From contig JAZNPF010000004.1 in the NCBI GenBank assembly GCA_045589495.1, positions 1-64,000 of the forward strand: a stretch of 64,000 bases of DNA, given 5' to 3'. Below the pieces are notes generated by a model. That model worked only from the letters and a program-made list of their open reading frames with translations, did no database searches and had not been told where the DNA came from. The position numbers were made by a program, and so were the translations under genes. This stretch comes from SIG455 sp045589495. GTDB lineage: Bacteria > Bacillota > Clostridia > UMGS1810. Within the stretch, counting starts at the first letter, position 1. The number at the start of each line of letters is the position of its first letter. Below are positions 29,556 through 38,971 of the stretch, piece by piece.

Positions 29556-30371
29556 TTATTTGATCTGGCTTTGGGATTGTGTTTTTCTGTATACAGAAGG
29601 AGACAATCCCACCTTTTTTTTGAATATATTAGAGAAATAATATTCATCAGTGAATTTTAACCTGTCGGATATTTCTTTAACAGATAAACCGGTGTGTTTC
29701 AAAAGTTCTTTTGACAGATTTATTTTTTCGTTCAGTAAATATTTGTACGGTGTTAATCCGAACGCATTTTTAAAAATTTTTGTTACTTGAGATTCTGACT
29801 TGTGCATATGTTCACACAAGTCTTTTATTTTAAAGTCTGATTCAATTCGTGTGTTAATAAACTTTTTCATTTCAATTGCAAAAGCGTTTTTTTCATCTGT
29901 TTTCAGGGAAATGTGCATTTTAAAAAATATTTCGCTTAGTATTGAAATTATCTCACTTGTGCAATCCCTGTCTTTCACTTTTGCAATGGATATTATTTTT
30001 AAAAGTTCATCTTTTATGTTGAGATTTGGATAATAAAAATTACCTTGCAGACCATAACTTTCCGTAAAAGAATAAACAAGCGGGCCGGATATGTTTATAA
30101 AGTATTTTTTCCAAGGGTCATTTGTGTGAGAAAAATAGTGTTGGTCAAAATTCTGCTGAAGAAAATAACTGTCACCTTGCGACGGAAAGAATTTTTGGTT
30201 GCCGATTATTGCTGTACCACTCCCGTTTTCAATATATTCTATGCACGCCACAGAAGAGTTTAATCTCGTTATGGAATAACTTTTATGAGGGTACGTAATT
30301 CCACATATGATAAGATTGATTATGTTTTTGTATTCTTCTTTTTGAGCAAATGTATAAATTTTTTCATTCAT
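29556..30371 (-). CDS. AraC-family transcriptional regulator with cupin-like sensor
   Basis: 271-residue soluble regulator. The N-terminal half (about 1-160) is an AraC-type ligand-binding cupin (GSGTAIIGNQKFFPSQGDSYFL). The C-terminal half has two helix-turn-helix motifs (IKDLCEHMHKSESQVTKIFK; VKEISDRLKFTDEYYFSNIFKKK). I placed the start at the ATG ending at 30371, because GAGGAAAA lies 6 nt upstream; an in-frame ATG 15 nt earlier overlaps that site. It is divergent from the 30466 gene, with only 94 bp between starts, so it likely controls that operon and itself. Its 3' end faces the end of beta-helix gene A. Confidence 0.88.
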   Translation of the reverse strand: MNEKIYTFAQKEEYKNIINLIICGITYPHKSYSITRLNSSVACIEYIENGSGTAIIGNQKFFPSQGDSYFLQQNFDQHYFSHTNDPWKKYFINISGPLVYSFTESYGLQGNFYYPNLNIKDELLKIISIAKVKDRDCTSEIISILSEIFFKMHISLKTDEKNAFAIEMKKFINTRIESDFKIKDLCEHMHKSESQVTKIFKNAFGLTPYKYLLNEKINLSKELLKHTGLSVKEISDRLKFTDEYYFSNIFKKKVGLSPSVYRKTQSQSQIK

Positions 30372-30406
30372 AACGGTTTTCCTCATTTTTTATCAAGAAA
30401 TTCTCA

Positions 30407-30435
30407 TTGGTTTTATTATATTATAACTGTATAAT
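30407..30435 (+). promoter_or_regulatory. Promoter of the 30466 sugar-enzyme operon
   Basis: TTGGTT (30407-30412), 17-bp spacer, TATAAT (30430-30435) in the short divergent region shared with the AraC regulator. The weak -35 box fits an activator-dependent promoter. Confidence 0.6.
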
Positions 30436-30465
30436 ACAATTAAATCAATATTATGAGGTGATATT

Positions 30466-32364
30466 ATGAAAAAATTTTTTAAAGCTCCTGCGTATCCGCT
30501 TGTAACGGTAGACCCATTTTTTTCTATTTGGTCTTGTGCCGATAAACTTACTGATGATACTGCAAGAAGTTGGACGGAACTTCCAAATCCCATTATCGCA
30601 GGTATAATTGTTGATAGCAAGTTTTATTCTATGGTTGCCACAGATATAAATTTTGGTGATAACCGAATGAAAATTGCGCAGACTGATGTTAAGTTAACAC
30701 CCTTATCGACTGAATATACGTTTGAAAATGAGTATGCGCGTGTTACTTTGACATTTACAACACCACTTTTATTAAAACGCATAGACATTTTGTCCCGACC
30801 TGTTAGTTATGTAGCGTATGAAATTGAGAAGAAATGTGATAAAGATACAGACGTAGAATTTGTTTTTGGTATAAGTGCCAGATGTTGTGTTAGAAGCGCC
30901 GAACAGAAGGTTGTTTTTAAAAAAACAGACTATTCCGTTTGCTGCGGAAATACGATTCAAAATCCTCTTGCCCAATCCGCCGATAAAGATTTGATTGATT
31001 GGGGATATCTGCATCTGTGCGATAGAGATGCATTTGTTACAAAGGCAGATAAAATTGAAAGCATTCCGTTAAATTGCGAGTATAATGCATATTCAGATAT
31101 GCCGTATATTGCAACAAAAAGAAAAGAATGCAATGGTGTTATTGCTCTTGCGTATGATGAGATTTTTCCGATCGAATATTTCAATGTTCCGTTAAAAGAA
31201 TATTATACCAATTTCTTTGAGGACTTTTCGCAGATGGTTAAAGCAGCCGTGTCTGAGTATGATTCAATTAAAAAAATGTGTGATGACTTTGATGTTGAAC
31301 TTATAAAAGAAGCAGAAAAGCATGGTGAAGATTATAAAAATATACTTACTCTTGCATATAGACAGGCAATTTCTGCGCATAAACTTATAAGTGACGAAAA
31401 CGGCGAATTGTTGTTTTTATCAAAAGAATGTGAATCTAATGGATGTATAGGCACATTAGATGTAACCTATCCATCAATTCCGCTGTTTTTAAAGTATAAT
31501 CCGGAACTTGTTATTGCCATGCTTCGACCAATCATCAAATATGCTAAAACTGATGCTTGGGAATATGAATTTGCTCCTCACGATGTTGGTCAGTATCCAT
31601 TGGCAAACGGTCAGGTTTATGGTATGAGATACAATGAACCCAAAAAATTGGAAATGCAGATGCCCGTAGAAGAGTCAGGTAATATGCTTTTATGTCTGGC
31701 AGCAGTTATGCATTTTTCGGGAGATAACAATATAAAAATTTACGAAGAAAATAAAGAACTTATAAAAAAGTGGGCTGACTATCTCGTTGAATATGGTTAT
31801 GATCCAGGCAGTCAGTTGTGTACAGATGATTTTGCAGGACATTTGAATCATAACTGCAACCTTAGTCTGAAAGCAATTTTAGGTATTGCTTCATTCTCAA
31901 GACTTTCAGGTGATAAAAAGTATATGGAGATTGCAAAAGAATGTGCGGAAAGATGGGAAAAAGATGCAAAGGCAAACCACGGAGCAACCCGTCTTACGTT
32001 TGATAATCCTGATGGTTGGAGTTTAAAATATAATATTGTATGGGATAACCTTTTAGGTTTAAATCTGTTCTCGGAAGATATGAAACAAGCGGAAATAGAA
32101 TTATATAAAACCAAAATTAACAGATATGGTGTTCCTCTCGATTCAAGAGAAGACTATACTAAAATTGATTGGCTGATGTGGTCAACTAAAATTGCTGATG
32201 ATAGTCAATATTTTGAAATGGTGTGTGAAAGCATTGTTAATATGCTGGCTGAAACCACCGACAGAGTGCCTTTGACAGACTGGTACTATACAAGTACGGG
32301 AAGACACAAAAGTTTTCAAAATAGAACTGTTGTTGGCGGTTTATATATTAACCTATTGGATTAA
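30466..32364 (+). CDS. DUF4965/DUF1793 glutaminase-like glycan enzyme
   Basis: 632-residue protein of the family annotated as glutaminase A-like (DUF4964/DUF5127, DUF4965, DUF1793). The N-terminal motif DPFFSIWSCADKLTDDTARSW is characteristic, and the C-terminal two thirds form a probable alpha/alpha toroid (YAPHDVGQYPLANG-like EFAPHDVGQYPLANG; DFAGHLNHNCNLSLKAI). Despite the name, the fold is shared with glycoside hydrolases and bacterial members often occur in glycan loci, so a cytosolic hydrolase is possible. There is no signal peptide, unlike many relatives. A GAGGTG site precedes the start, and it opens a run of sugar-metabolism genes extending to 36127. Confidence 0.75.
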   Translation: MKKFFKAPAYPLVTVDPFFSIWSCADKLTDDTARSWTELPNPIIAGIIVDSKFYSMVATDINFGDNRMKIAQTDVKLTPLSTEYTFENEYARVTLTFTTPLLLKRIDILSRPVSYVAYEIEKKCDKDTDVEFVFGISARCCVRSAEQKVVFKKTDYSVCCGNTIQNPLAQSADKDLIDWGYLHLCDRDAFVTKADKIESIPLNCEYNAYSDMPYIATKRKECNGVIALAYDEIFPIEYFNVPLKEYYTNFFEDFSQMVKAAVSEYDSIKKMCDDFDVELIKEAEKHGEDYKNILTLAYRQAISAHKLISDENGELLFLSKECESNGCIGTLDVTYPSIPLFLKYNPELVIAMLRPIIKYAKTDAWEYEFAPHDVGQYPLANGQVYGMRYNEPKKLEMQMPVEESGNMLLCLAAVMHFSGDNNIKIYEENKELIKKWADYLVEYGYDPGSQLCTDDFAGHLNHNCNLSLKAILGIASFSRLSGDKKYMEIAKECAERWEKDAKANHGATRLTFDNPDGWSLKYNIVWDNLLGLNLFSEDMKQAEIELYKTKINRYGVPLDSREDYTKIDWLMWSTKIADDSQYFEMVCESIVNMLAETTDRVPLTDWYYTSTGRHKSFQNRTVVGGLYINLLD

Positions 32365-32404
32365 AAAGTTCACTTAATTAAGATGTATGACAGGAGAGAT
32401 AAGT

Positions 32405-33337
32405 ATGTTTAAAATTGCGATTGTAGGGGCAGGCATAATTGGAAAAGAACATTCTGATGCAATATTAAAAAACCCGGACTGTGAACTTATTGCTGTTTGC
32501 GATGTCGATGAGGTTAAGGCAAGAGAAATGGCAGAGGTTCATGGTGCAAAATATTACACAAACTACAAGGAAATAGCAAATGAAGTAAATCCTGATGCTG
32601 TCATATTAAATTTGCCGCATTTTCTGCATTGTGAGGCGACAGTTTATTTTCTTGAAAAAGGTATAAACGTTTTGGTTGAAAAACCTATGGCAAACAATAC
32701 AAGTGAATGTAACAAAATGATTGAAGCAAGTAAAAAAAGCGGTGCAAAACTTGCAGTTGGTCACGTTCAGAAATACTATTCAGCAGTGCGAGAGGTTAAA
32801 AAAATTATAGAAAGCGGTAAGTACGGAAAACTTTGTATGATAACTGAGGTGCGCAATGGTGAATATGTTACTGATGATCGCCCTAAGTGGTTTTTAGATA
32901 AAGCACTTGCCGGTGGTGGCATGATAATGAATTATGGTGCACACAGTTTGGATAGAATTTTTTATGCAACGGGATTGAAAGTGGAAGAAGCACACGTTGT
33001 TACTTCTAATCCCATCAGTGAACACAATATTGATGTTGATGTGCAAATGCTTTTAAAACTTACAGACGGTGTATCCGCAGTTGTTACTTTTTGCGGAAAT
33101 CGAGTTCCCATGGAGTATGAAACTTCTTATTATTTTACAGATGGTGTCGTAAAAATAAAAGATGGAATGAATTTGTACCTTTTTGAAGACGGAAAATATG
33201 TTAATTACGGTGGCGATGCAGATTTAATTTCACGGCAGATTGCAGAACTTGTAAAATGGCTTAAAAATGAGGAAAGTGAACTTGTTACAGCTGATTATGC
33301 CAAAGAAATTATAGAAGTAATTGAGCAGGGGGTTTAA
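32405..33337 (+). CDS. Gfo/Idh/MocA-family oxidoreductase
   Basis: 310-residue NAD(P)-dependent sugar or inositol dehydrogenase. The N-terminal Rossmann motif IAIVGAGIIGKEH is followed by the family signature VEKPMANN (catalytic Lys in EKP) near residue 95. The C-terminal alpha/beta domain includes GGGMIMNYGAHSLD. I chose ATG 32405, since AGGAG at 32392-32396 lies 8 nt before it; an in-frame ATG at 32387 is upstream of that site. It lies 40 nt after the DUF4965 gene, with an isomerase/epimerase next, a pairing common in pathways for unusual sugars. Substrate is unknown. Confidence 0.9.
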   Translation: MFKIAIVGAGIIGKEHSDAILKNPDCELIAVCDVDEVKAREMAEVHGAKYYTNYKEIANEVNPDAVILNLPHFLHCEATVYFLEKGINVLVEKPMANNTSECNKMIEASKKSGAKLAVGHVQKYYSAVREVKKIIESGKYGKLCMITEVRNGEYVTDDRPKWFLDKALAGGGMIMNYGAHSLDRIFYATGLKVEEAHVVTSNPISEHNIDVDVQMLLKLTDGVSAVVTFCGNRVPMEYETSYYFTDGVVKIKDGMNLYLFEDGKYVNYGGDADLISRQIAELVKWLKNEESELVTADYAKEIIEVIEQGV

Positions 33338-33396
33338 TAAAAGAAAATGTTATAATATGATGCTAATATAAAACGAAATTAGCGCAGGAGGATAAA

Positions 33397-34152
33397 ATGA
33401 ACAAATATAATTGTGGTCTTGTTTCAATTTCATTCAGAACGCATTCACCTGAAGAAATAATAAAGGCGGTGAAAAACGCCGGATTAAGTTGCGTTGAATG
33501 GGGAAGTGATATTCACGCTCCTTGTAATGATGCCGAAAAATTAGAGAAAATTGTGAATTTGCAGAAAAAATACGGCATTAAATGTTCCTCATATGGTACA
33601 TACTTTACACTCGGAGAAGACAATGTTGATGATTTAATAAACTATATTAACGCAGCCAAAATTATTGGTACTGATATTATCAGAATTTGGTGTGGGGAAA
33701 AATCTGCTGAAGAATATACAAAGGAAGAAAAAGAAAAGTTTTTTAAACAATGCCATAGTGCGGCAAGGATTGCAGAAAAACATAATGTAACATTATGTGC
33801 TGAGTGTCACAGATGTACTTATACAGAAACTGCAGAAGGCGCAATGGAATTGATGCGAGAAGTGGACTCTCCGAATTTCTGTATGTATTGGCAGCCTAAT
33901 CAATATAAAACCGTAGAAGAAAACATCAGTTATGCTAAACTTTGTGAGCCATATTGTAAATGCGTACATGTTTTTAATTGGAAAGGTGATATCAGATATC
34001 CCTTGTCTGAAGGAAAATCCATTTGGTCAAAATATTTTGAAATATTTAAAAACGTAAACACTTTTCTCTTGGAGTTTATGCCTGATGACAAAATAGATTC
34101 TCTGGTGGAAGAAGCATCAGCATTGAAAGATATGACGAAAGAAATTAGATGA
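33397..34152 (+). CDS. Sugar phosphate isomerase/epimerase (xylose isomerase-like TIM barrel)
   Basis: 251-residue AP-endonuclease-2/xylose-isomerase-like TIM barrel. Metal-binding candidates lie in AECHRCTYT (Glu, His), MYWQPNQ and CVHVFNW. Proteins of this size and type epimerise or dehydrate keto sugars, often alongside a Gfo/Idh/MocA partner as here. AGGAGG precedes the start. Cytosolic. Confidence 0.82.
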   Translation: MNKYNCGLVSISFRTHSPEEIIKAVKNAGLSCVEWGSDIHAPCNDAEKLEKIVNLQKKYGIKCSSYGTYFTLGEDNVDDLINYINAAKIIGTDIIRIWCGEKSAEEYTKEEKEKFFKQCHSAARIAEKHNVTLCAECHRCTYTETAEGAMELMREVDSPNFCMYWQPNQYKTVEENISYAKLCEPYCKCVHVFNWKGDIRYPLSEGKSIWSKYFEIFKNVNTFLLEFMPDDKIDSLVEEASALKDMTKEIR

Positions 34153-34167
34153 TATGGAGAGAATATT

Positions 34168-35451
34168 ATGGAAGATTTTAATTCAACTGAATACAAACGC
34201 TCAAGAAGAGCATATATCGCTCAAAGTATGTTTGAACATTGTGCATTGCTTGTTACGGGCGGTGCGTTTCTTGCAAAACTACTGAATCATGTGGGATTAA
34301 GCGACTCTCTTATAGGAATAATTTCATCTTTTACAGAATTGGCATTTGTGTTGCAGATACTGTCTCTTTTTGTTGTGCGTTTGAAGTGTAACAGAAAAGC
34401 ACTCCTTATTCCTATATATGTTATAAATTTCTTGTTACTTATGCTTATGTTTTTAATGCCGCTTATTCCTTTTGCAAAAGAGGTAAAAACTGTTTTAATT
34501 GTTGTTAGTGTTTTGACTGCATATTCGCTGCGTTTGATAGTGGCTTCAATACTGTTTAATTGGGGCAATTCATGTGTACAGCCTGACAGACGTGCAAGAT
34601 ATGGAGCTAACCGGGAAATTGTATCGCTTTTATGCGGTATGATAGTTTCGATGGTTGCAGGTTATGTAATTGACAAATTCGAAGGCGTTGGCAATTTGAA
34701 TGGTGGATTTTTATTTATTTCTGTATCCATACTGATTTTCAATATATGTAATTTTGTTTCTATGATGATGATGAAAAATCAGAAACCCACAGTGGAAAAC
34801 ACCGCTCCTGAATCGTTTTTTAAAACAATAAGCGAACTCATCAAGAAAAAAAGTTTCAGAAATGTAGTTCTGATGATGGTGCTATATGAAACAGGCAGAT
34901 ATTTCACTTTAGGCTTTTTAGGAATTTTCAAGACAAAAGACTTATGCCTTTCTCTTATTACTATCGAGGCAATAAACATAATAGGTAATTTTTCAAGAAT
35001 GATAATATCACGACCCTTTGGAAGATATACAGACAAAACATCCTATGCCAAAGGGTTTCGTGTGGGATTGTGCCTGATGGCATTGGCGTTTTTTGCAAAT
35101 ATATTTACATCCACATCGTCATGGTATTGTATAATAATTTTTTCTATATTGTATAATTGTGCACTGGCGGGAACCAATATGAATTCATTCAATATAGTAT
35201 ACAGTTATGTGGGGACGGAATACATATCACAAGCAATAGCAGTAAAAAACTGTATTGGAGGAATATTTGGATTCGGTGCATCTTTAGTTGCAGGCAAAAT
35301 ACTTTCTGCAGTACAGACAAACGGAAATATGCTGTTTGGTATACATATTTATGGTCAGCAGGTACTTTCTGTGATAACTTTCGTGTTGTTAGTTACATCA
35401 ATAATATTTTCAATGGTTGTGATTGAAAAACAGGAAGTTATAAAGCAATAG
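34168..35451 (+). CDS. MFS transporter
   Basis: 427-residue integral membrane protein with about 12 hydrophobic helices and a charged central loop (about 205-225). The pattern is that of the major facilitator superfamily, and its place in a sugar operon suggests uptake or export of a monosaccharide or disaccharide. It follows the isomerase gene by 15 nt (GGAGA site). No specific transporter family was recognised. Confidence 0.75.
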   Translation: MEDFNSTEYKRSRRAYIAQSMFEHCALLVTGGAFLAKLLNHVGLSDSLIGIISSFTELAFVLQILSLFVVRLKCNRKALLIPIYVINFLLLMLMFLMPLIPFAKEVKTVLIVVSVLTAYSLRLIVASILFNWGNSCVQPDRRARYGANREIVSLLCGMIVSMVAGYVIDKFEGVGNLNGGFLFISVSILIFNICNFVSMMMMKNQKPTVENTAPESFFKTISELIKKKSFRNVVLMMVLYETGRYFTLGFLGIFKTKDLCLSLITIEAINIIGNFSRMIISRPFGRYTDKTSYAKGFRVGLCLMALAFFANIFTSTSSWYCIIIFSILYNCALAGTNMNSFNIVYSYVGTEYISQAIAVKNCIGGIFGFGASLVAGKILSAVQTNGNMLFGIHIYGQQVLSVITFVLLVTSIIFSMVVIEKQEVIKQ

Positions 35452-35494
35452 GATTATCAGAAAAACAAAATGAATTTGAAGGAGATAAAATGTT

Positions 35495-36127
35495 ATGAGT
35501 AATCACTGGGAAGGTAAGTTGTGGTATGCATACGGTACCTCTATGACCAGTATACAACAAGGAGAATATGTGCCGATTGTCGAGCGACTTTCAGGATTAG
35601 AGGTTGTTAATAAAGGTATTCCCGGAGGTTCTTTAACACCTGATGGATATGGGAAAGGAAATACTAAAGATGCTATTATGAATTTAGACGATGGCAAGGA
35701 AAAAGCCGATCTGATTACAATAGAAGTCTTACCCAATGAAGGTGTTATTGTTGGTGATATTTACGATACTGATAATGAATCATTTTGCGGTTGCTTTAAT
35801 CAATGCCTTCGCTATTTACAAGAAAACACAAAGGCACAAATTGTTGTAATTATTATGATTGGTGGTAATGAGTATCCGCCTGAACACAAATTTGCAAAAA
35901 GAGAAATGACTTCCTTTGAGTTTGCGCAGAAAATAGAGTTAGTTGCAAAACTTAATTCTGTTCCTGTAATAAATGTCTTTTGTGAAGCTGGTTTCGGCTA
36001 TGCAAGAGTAAAAAATAAAGAATATCAACTTGATAATATTCATTTAAATAAACTGGGTGGATTAAATATGGGTAATTTTGTTTGGGGTAAACTTAAGGAT
36101 ATTCCTTTATGGGAAACAGAAATTTAA
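35495..36127 (+). CDS. SGNH-family hydrolase (probable carbohydrate esterase)
   Basis: 210-residue SGNH/GDSL-fold protein without a signal peptide. Block I is AYGTSMTS (nucleophile S16, with GTS instead of the common GDS), block II is GIPGGS, block III Asn is N81 in LPNEG, and the Asp-His pair is D180/H183 in LDNIHLN. All catalytic elements are present, so esterase activity, probably deacetylation of imported sugars, is likely. AAGGAGAT lies upstream of ATG 35495. Confidence 0.78.
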   Translation: MSNHWEGKLWYAYGTSMTSIQQGEYVPIVERLSGLEVVNKGIPGGSLTPDGYGKGNTKDAIMNLDDGKEKADLITIEVLPNEGVIVGDIYDTDNESFCGCFNQCLRYLQENTKAQIVVIIMIGGNEYPPEHKFAKREMTSFEFAQKIELVAKLNSVPVINVFCEAGFGYARVKNKEYQLDNIHLNKLGGLNMGNFVWGKLKDIPLWETEI

Positions 36128-36172
36128 TTTTTCGTTCCCGATTTGACAAAATCATATAGGAGGAATTTTATT

Positions 36173-37069
36173 GTGGTAACAAAGAAAGAACATATCTATT
36201 ATGTGGGGCCCACAAGAAAATACAAGGGGATTATACAGCTGTTTATGGAACTTGCAGATGATGAAAACGAAAAAACTATATTTGTTGATGCAGGAGTATA
36301 TGACATTTTCAAAGAATACAAGGATGCCGGTGTGCAATCTCCATCGGATGATGTGACAGCACCCGATTATTTTTCGTACAATGTATTTTTGCCACCCAAC
36401 ACAAGGCTGGTGGGCATAGGAAATGTTCGTTTGGAATTTGCACCCGGCACGGAAGAAATCTCATACGGCGAAAGCCGCACCTGGTCACCCTTGAATATTC
36501 AGGGGGAGTGTCACATTGAAAACATTGAAGTGTATTGTAAAAATGGCAGATATTGCATCCACGATGACGCTCACAATAAATATCAGTGCACAAATCATTT
36601 CTACAAGCATGTCAGATGCGTATATGAGTTGGGTGATACCAAAAACGGACAACTTCTTGGCTTTAACAACACAATAGGATTCGGAATGTCTCAGGGATGT
36701 AAATTTGAATTTGATGATTGTACATTTGAGTTTGTCGGCGGTGGTAATCATTCAGCGTTTTATTTGCATGAATGCGGTAATGACAATCCATTAAATGCCC
36801 CTTCCCTAATTGTAAAAAATAGTCTTATCCTTGGCAGTGAAGATAATAGCCAGGTTTTTCGACTGCAAAATCTTGCAACAGCAGATTTACATATTTTAAC
36901 CCGTATAGAATCCTGTTACTTTCTCGGCGGGATATATTTGACCATCTATTGTGAAGACAGTGCACAGCACTTTGATGTGACACTGATTAACAGCGGTAAT
37001 CCTCTGCAGAAAATAGACAGAGAAGAAGAAAATCGTTATCCTATAAAGATTTTTAACAGCAGATTGTAA
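36173..37069 (+). CDS. Cytoplasmic beta-helix protein B
   Basis: 298-residue pectin-lyase-like beta-helix protein with no signal peptide. Motifs such as IFVDAGVYDI, NTRLVGIGNVRLEF and SAFYLHECGN mark successive coils. The start is GTG 36173, because a perfect AGGAGG at 36158-36163 lies 9 nt before it; a frame-open TTG at 36143 would place that site inside the gene. Unlike the 402-residue paralogues it lacks the tail-fibre-like C-terminal cap. Function is probably carbohydrate-active, with no residue that identifies the reaction. Confidence 0.65.
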   Translation: MVTKKEHIYYVGPTRKYKGIIQLFMELADDENEKTIFVDAGVYDIFKEYKDAGVQSPSDDVTAPDYFSYNVFLPPNTRLVGIGNVRLEFAPGTEEISYGESRTWSPLNIQGECHIENIEVYCKNGRYCIHDDAHNKYQCTNHFYKHVRCVYELGDTKNGQLLGFNNTIGFGMSQGCKFEFDDCTFEFVGGGNHSAFYLHECGNDNPLNAPSLIVKNSLILGSEDNSQVFRLQNLATADLHILTRIESCYFLGGIYLTIYCEDSAQHFDVTLINSGNPLQKIDREEENRYPIKIFNSRL

Positions 37070-37110
37070 TATGGAGATATTTACTGTTACATACAGATAA
37101 TTGATTTTTA

Positions 37111-37119
37111 TGGTATAAT
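37111..37119 (+). promoter_or_regulatory. Extended -10 promoter for beta-helix gene C
   Basis: TGGTATAAT at 37111-37119 is a TGnTATAAT extended -10 element. No good -35 box lies at standard spacing. It is 38 bp upstream of the chosen start of the next gene, so that gene may be transcribed separately from the operon before it. Confidence 0.5.
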
Positions 37120-37156
37120 CAAAACAAAATACATGAAATTAAAAAGGAGTTTTATT

Positions 37157-38365
37157 ATGGAAGGATTTATTACAATTGCGGCATATGACAGTCAGGAAGA
37201 ATTAAAATTAAAGGCAGATGTTGTATGTCCGGGGAAAAATGATGAACTAATTATACAAAAAGCGATTGATGAGTGTGTAATAAGAGGGAAAAATTTATAT
37301 TTCTTCAATGGCACATATGTGATTGAAGGATTTTATGATTTCGAAGATGGTGGCCCTGTGGCGGCACTTTGTTTTCCTAATTGCAAACGTGAGATTTTTG
37401 TTAAAGGACAGAATTATAAAAGTACCAAACAGGGACAAGGTGTTAATTTCTATGTTCCTGAATCGGCACTTGAAACTGTAGATGAAAACGGGGTAGATGT
37501 TATCAGAACAACCTGGACCGAGCAGGGATTAGGTAGCGGTTCTGCTTTAAAAATCAATAATATTCGGATAGGTCTTTCTCATAATCAGAAACCGGTAAGA
37601 TGCATTGATTTGAGAAGGTGTGACAGGCCGGAAGTTAAGAATGTTAGTCTTGTTGCCTTTGTTGATATGAATGCAGGGTTAGGAAATCCTCCACCCGTCC
37701 CGGTAGAGGGATGCATAGGACTTACAATGACAGATGGTAGCAATGCTTCCTACAGTCATTATGTAGACATGACAGTATCCGGATTTTACGAGGGATTTCA
37801 GGTTGGCGGTGAATGTGTTTTGATGGAAAATTGCGGTGCGATTATGTGCTATTATGGACATACCTTTGGCAACTACGAAATTAATTGCGGAGCAAATCAT
37901 CCTATCACAATTATAAACGGAAAAGATGAGCGCAACGTGAATTTACCTTTGTTTAATCGGTGTGGTGACAGTGACGGAAAGGGCGGAAGATATCAGGGAG
38001 AACAAGGCGTTACCATGATAGGGTTTCATATAGAACGCATTGCTAAACAGACTCCCGGAAAGATTTTGGGTGACTTTATGAAGGAAGTCTACCCCGGCAC
38101 TTGGAAAGGCAAGATCGAATTCACCTTACAACCTGCGTGGTGTCACACAAATGATGTGAATGCACAACTGTGGGAAAATGATGGTTCGGGAAGCGGAATC
38201 AAGACAAGAAATAATTGTCATAAAATCATTTGCAACAGCGAGGAAAGGCTTAGTTATTATCTAACCTACGGACAGCAGATTTTTGATACTGATTTAAACA
38301 AAATGCTTATATGTATAGACCCAGAAAATAAAAAATGGGTTGATTTTATGGGGAGTGAAGTTTAA
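37157..38365 (+). CDS. Cytoplasmic right-handed beta-helix protein C
   Basis: 402-residue paralogue of the 28339-29547 product, same length once ATG 37157 is used. AAGGAG at 37144-37149 lies 7 nt upstream, and an ATG at 37133 is in front of it. Shared blocks include GSALKINNIRIGLSHNQK, CIDLRRCDRPE, DMNAGLGNPPP and EVYPGTWKG, with frequent synonymous and amino-acid changes. The last 134 bp before the final codons are almost identical to gene A. No signal peptide. Probably a glycan-active enzyme; the reaction is unknown. Confidence 0.7.
   Translation: MEGFITIAAYDSQEELKLKADVVCPGKNDELIIQKAIDECVIRGKNLYFFNGTYVIEGFYDFEDGGPVAALCFPNCKREIFVKGQNYKSTKQGQGVNFYVPESALETVDENGVDVIRTTWTEQGLGSGSALKINNIRIGLSHNQKPVRCIDLRRCDRPEVKNVSLVAFVDMNAGLGNPPPVPVEGCIGLTMTDGSNASYSHYVDMTVSGFYEGFQVGGECVLMENCGAIMCYYGHTFGNYEINCGANHPITIINGKDERNVNLPLFNRCGDSDGKGGRYQGEQGVTMIGFHIERIAKQTPGKILGDFMKEVYPGTWKGKIEFTLQPAWCHTNDVNAQLWENDGSGSGIKTRNNCHKIICNSEERLSYYLTYGQQIFDTDLNKMLICIDPENKKWVDFMGSEV
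38207..38340 (+). repeat. Near-identical tract in beta-helix gene C
   Basis: Second copy of the 134-bp segment at 29389-29522, with 133 of 134 positions identical and both copies in the same orientation. Confidence 0.9.
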
Positions 38366-38971
38366 TTGTTGCCCCCGACATAACATGATATAATATTTAA
38401 TACATTAGTTTGCCGATAAATAATATTTACATATACTATCGGAGCGAGAAAATCCAGTATTCTTGCAGGTTCTAAGGAAAAGTGTTTAAGAAAAATCATA
38501 GATCGTATTGGCAGATGAACGTAAGAATAAAATTGAGGATGTTTTAAATGAGTATAATTAGTAAAGCCGTTGGACAAATATAAAAAAGGAAGTAATATTA
38601 TGAGTGAAGTAAAGTAGGCAATACTTTGTAGACACAAAAAAGAATATTTAAGCTGCCTGTTCAAGTCTGTATTGGACAGGCGGTTTTCTTTTTAGTTTTC
38701 TAATTGGCTTTATGTAATTAAAGTAATTTGAATGCGTGAATAAAACATGAATGCCGCAATAAAGTGATACTGGATACCGTTAGAATAACATTAAAATATT
38801 TAGAAGATATAATTCGGTAATATTTATATGTTTCACACTGAACACTTATAGTGTAGTATATTTTTAAAGAAAGGTATACACCCTAAAATTGTAAAAACTT
38901 TATATTGCAAAATTTATAATAAAGAGGATAATAATATATAAGGATGTTTATATGTGGAAGGAGAGAGCGTT
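38366..38971 (+). other. Gene-poor stretch with decayed sequence
   Basis: About 600 bp without a convincing gene. It holds tiny frames that begin with good ribosome binding sites but stop within a few codons, for example after AAAAAAGGAAG near 38583. A GTAGACACAAAAAA motif near 38630 is reminiscent of IS3-type ends, and a terminator hairpin follows. It looks like remnants of deleted genes. Confidence 0.4.
38655..38693 (+). terminator. Terminator hairpin
   Basis: GCCTGTTC / GGACAGGC stem (one G-U pair) with an 11-nt loop, followed by GGTTTTCTTTTT. Confidence 0.65.

Noticed and set aside
30466..32364. True glutaminase acting on glutamine
   Set aside because: The family name derives from fungal glutaminase A, but the sugar-operon context favours a carbohydrate substrate; kept as family name only.
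38616..38700. Complete insertion sequence
   Set aside because: Only an IS3-like end motif and a terminator are visible; no transposase frame and no matching second end.
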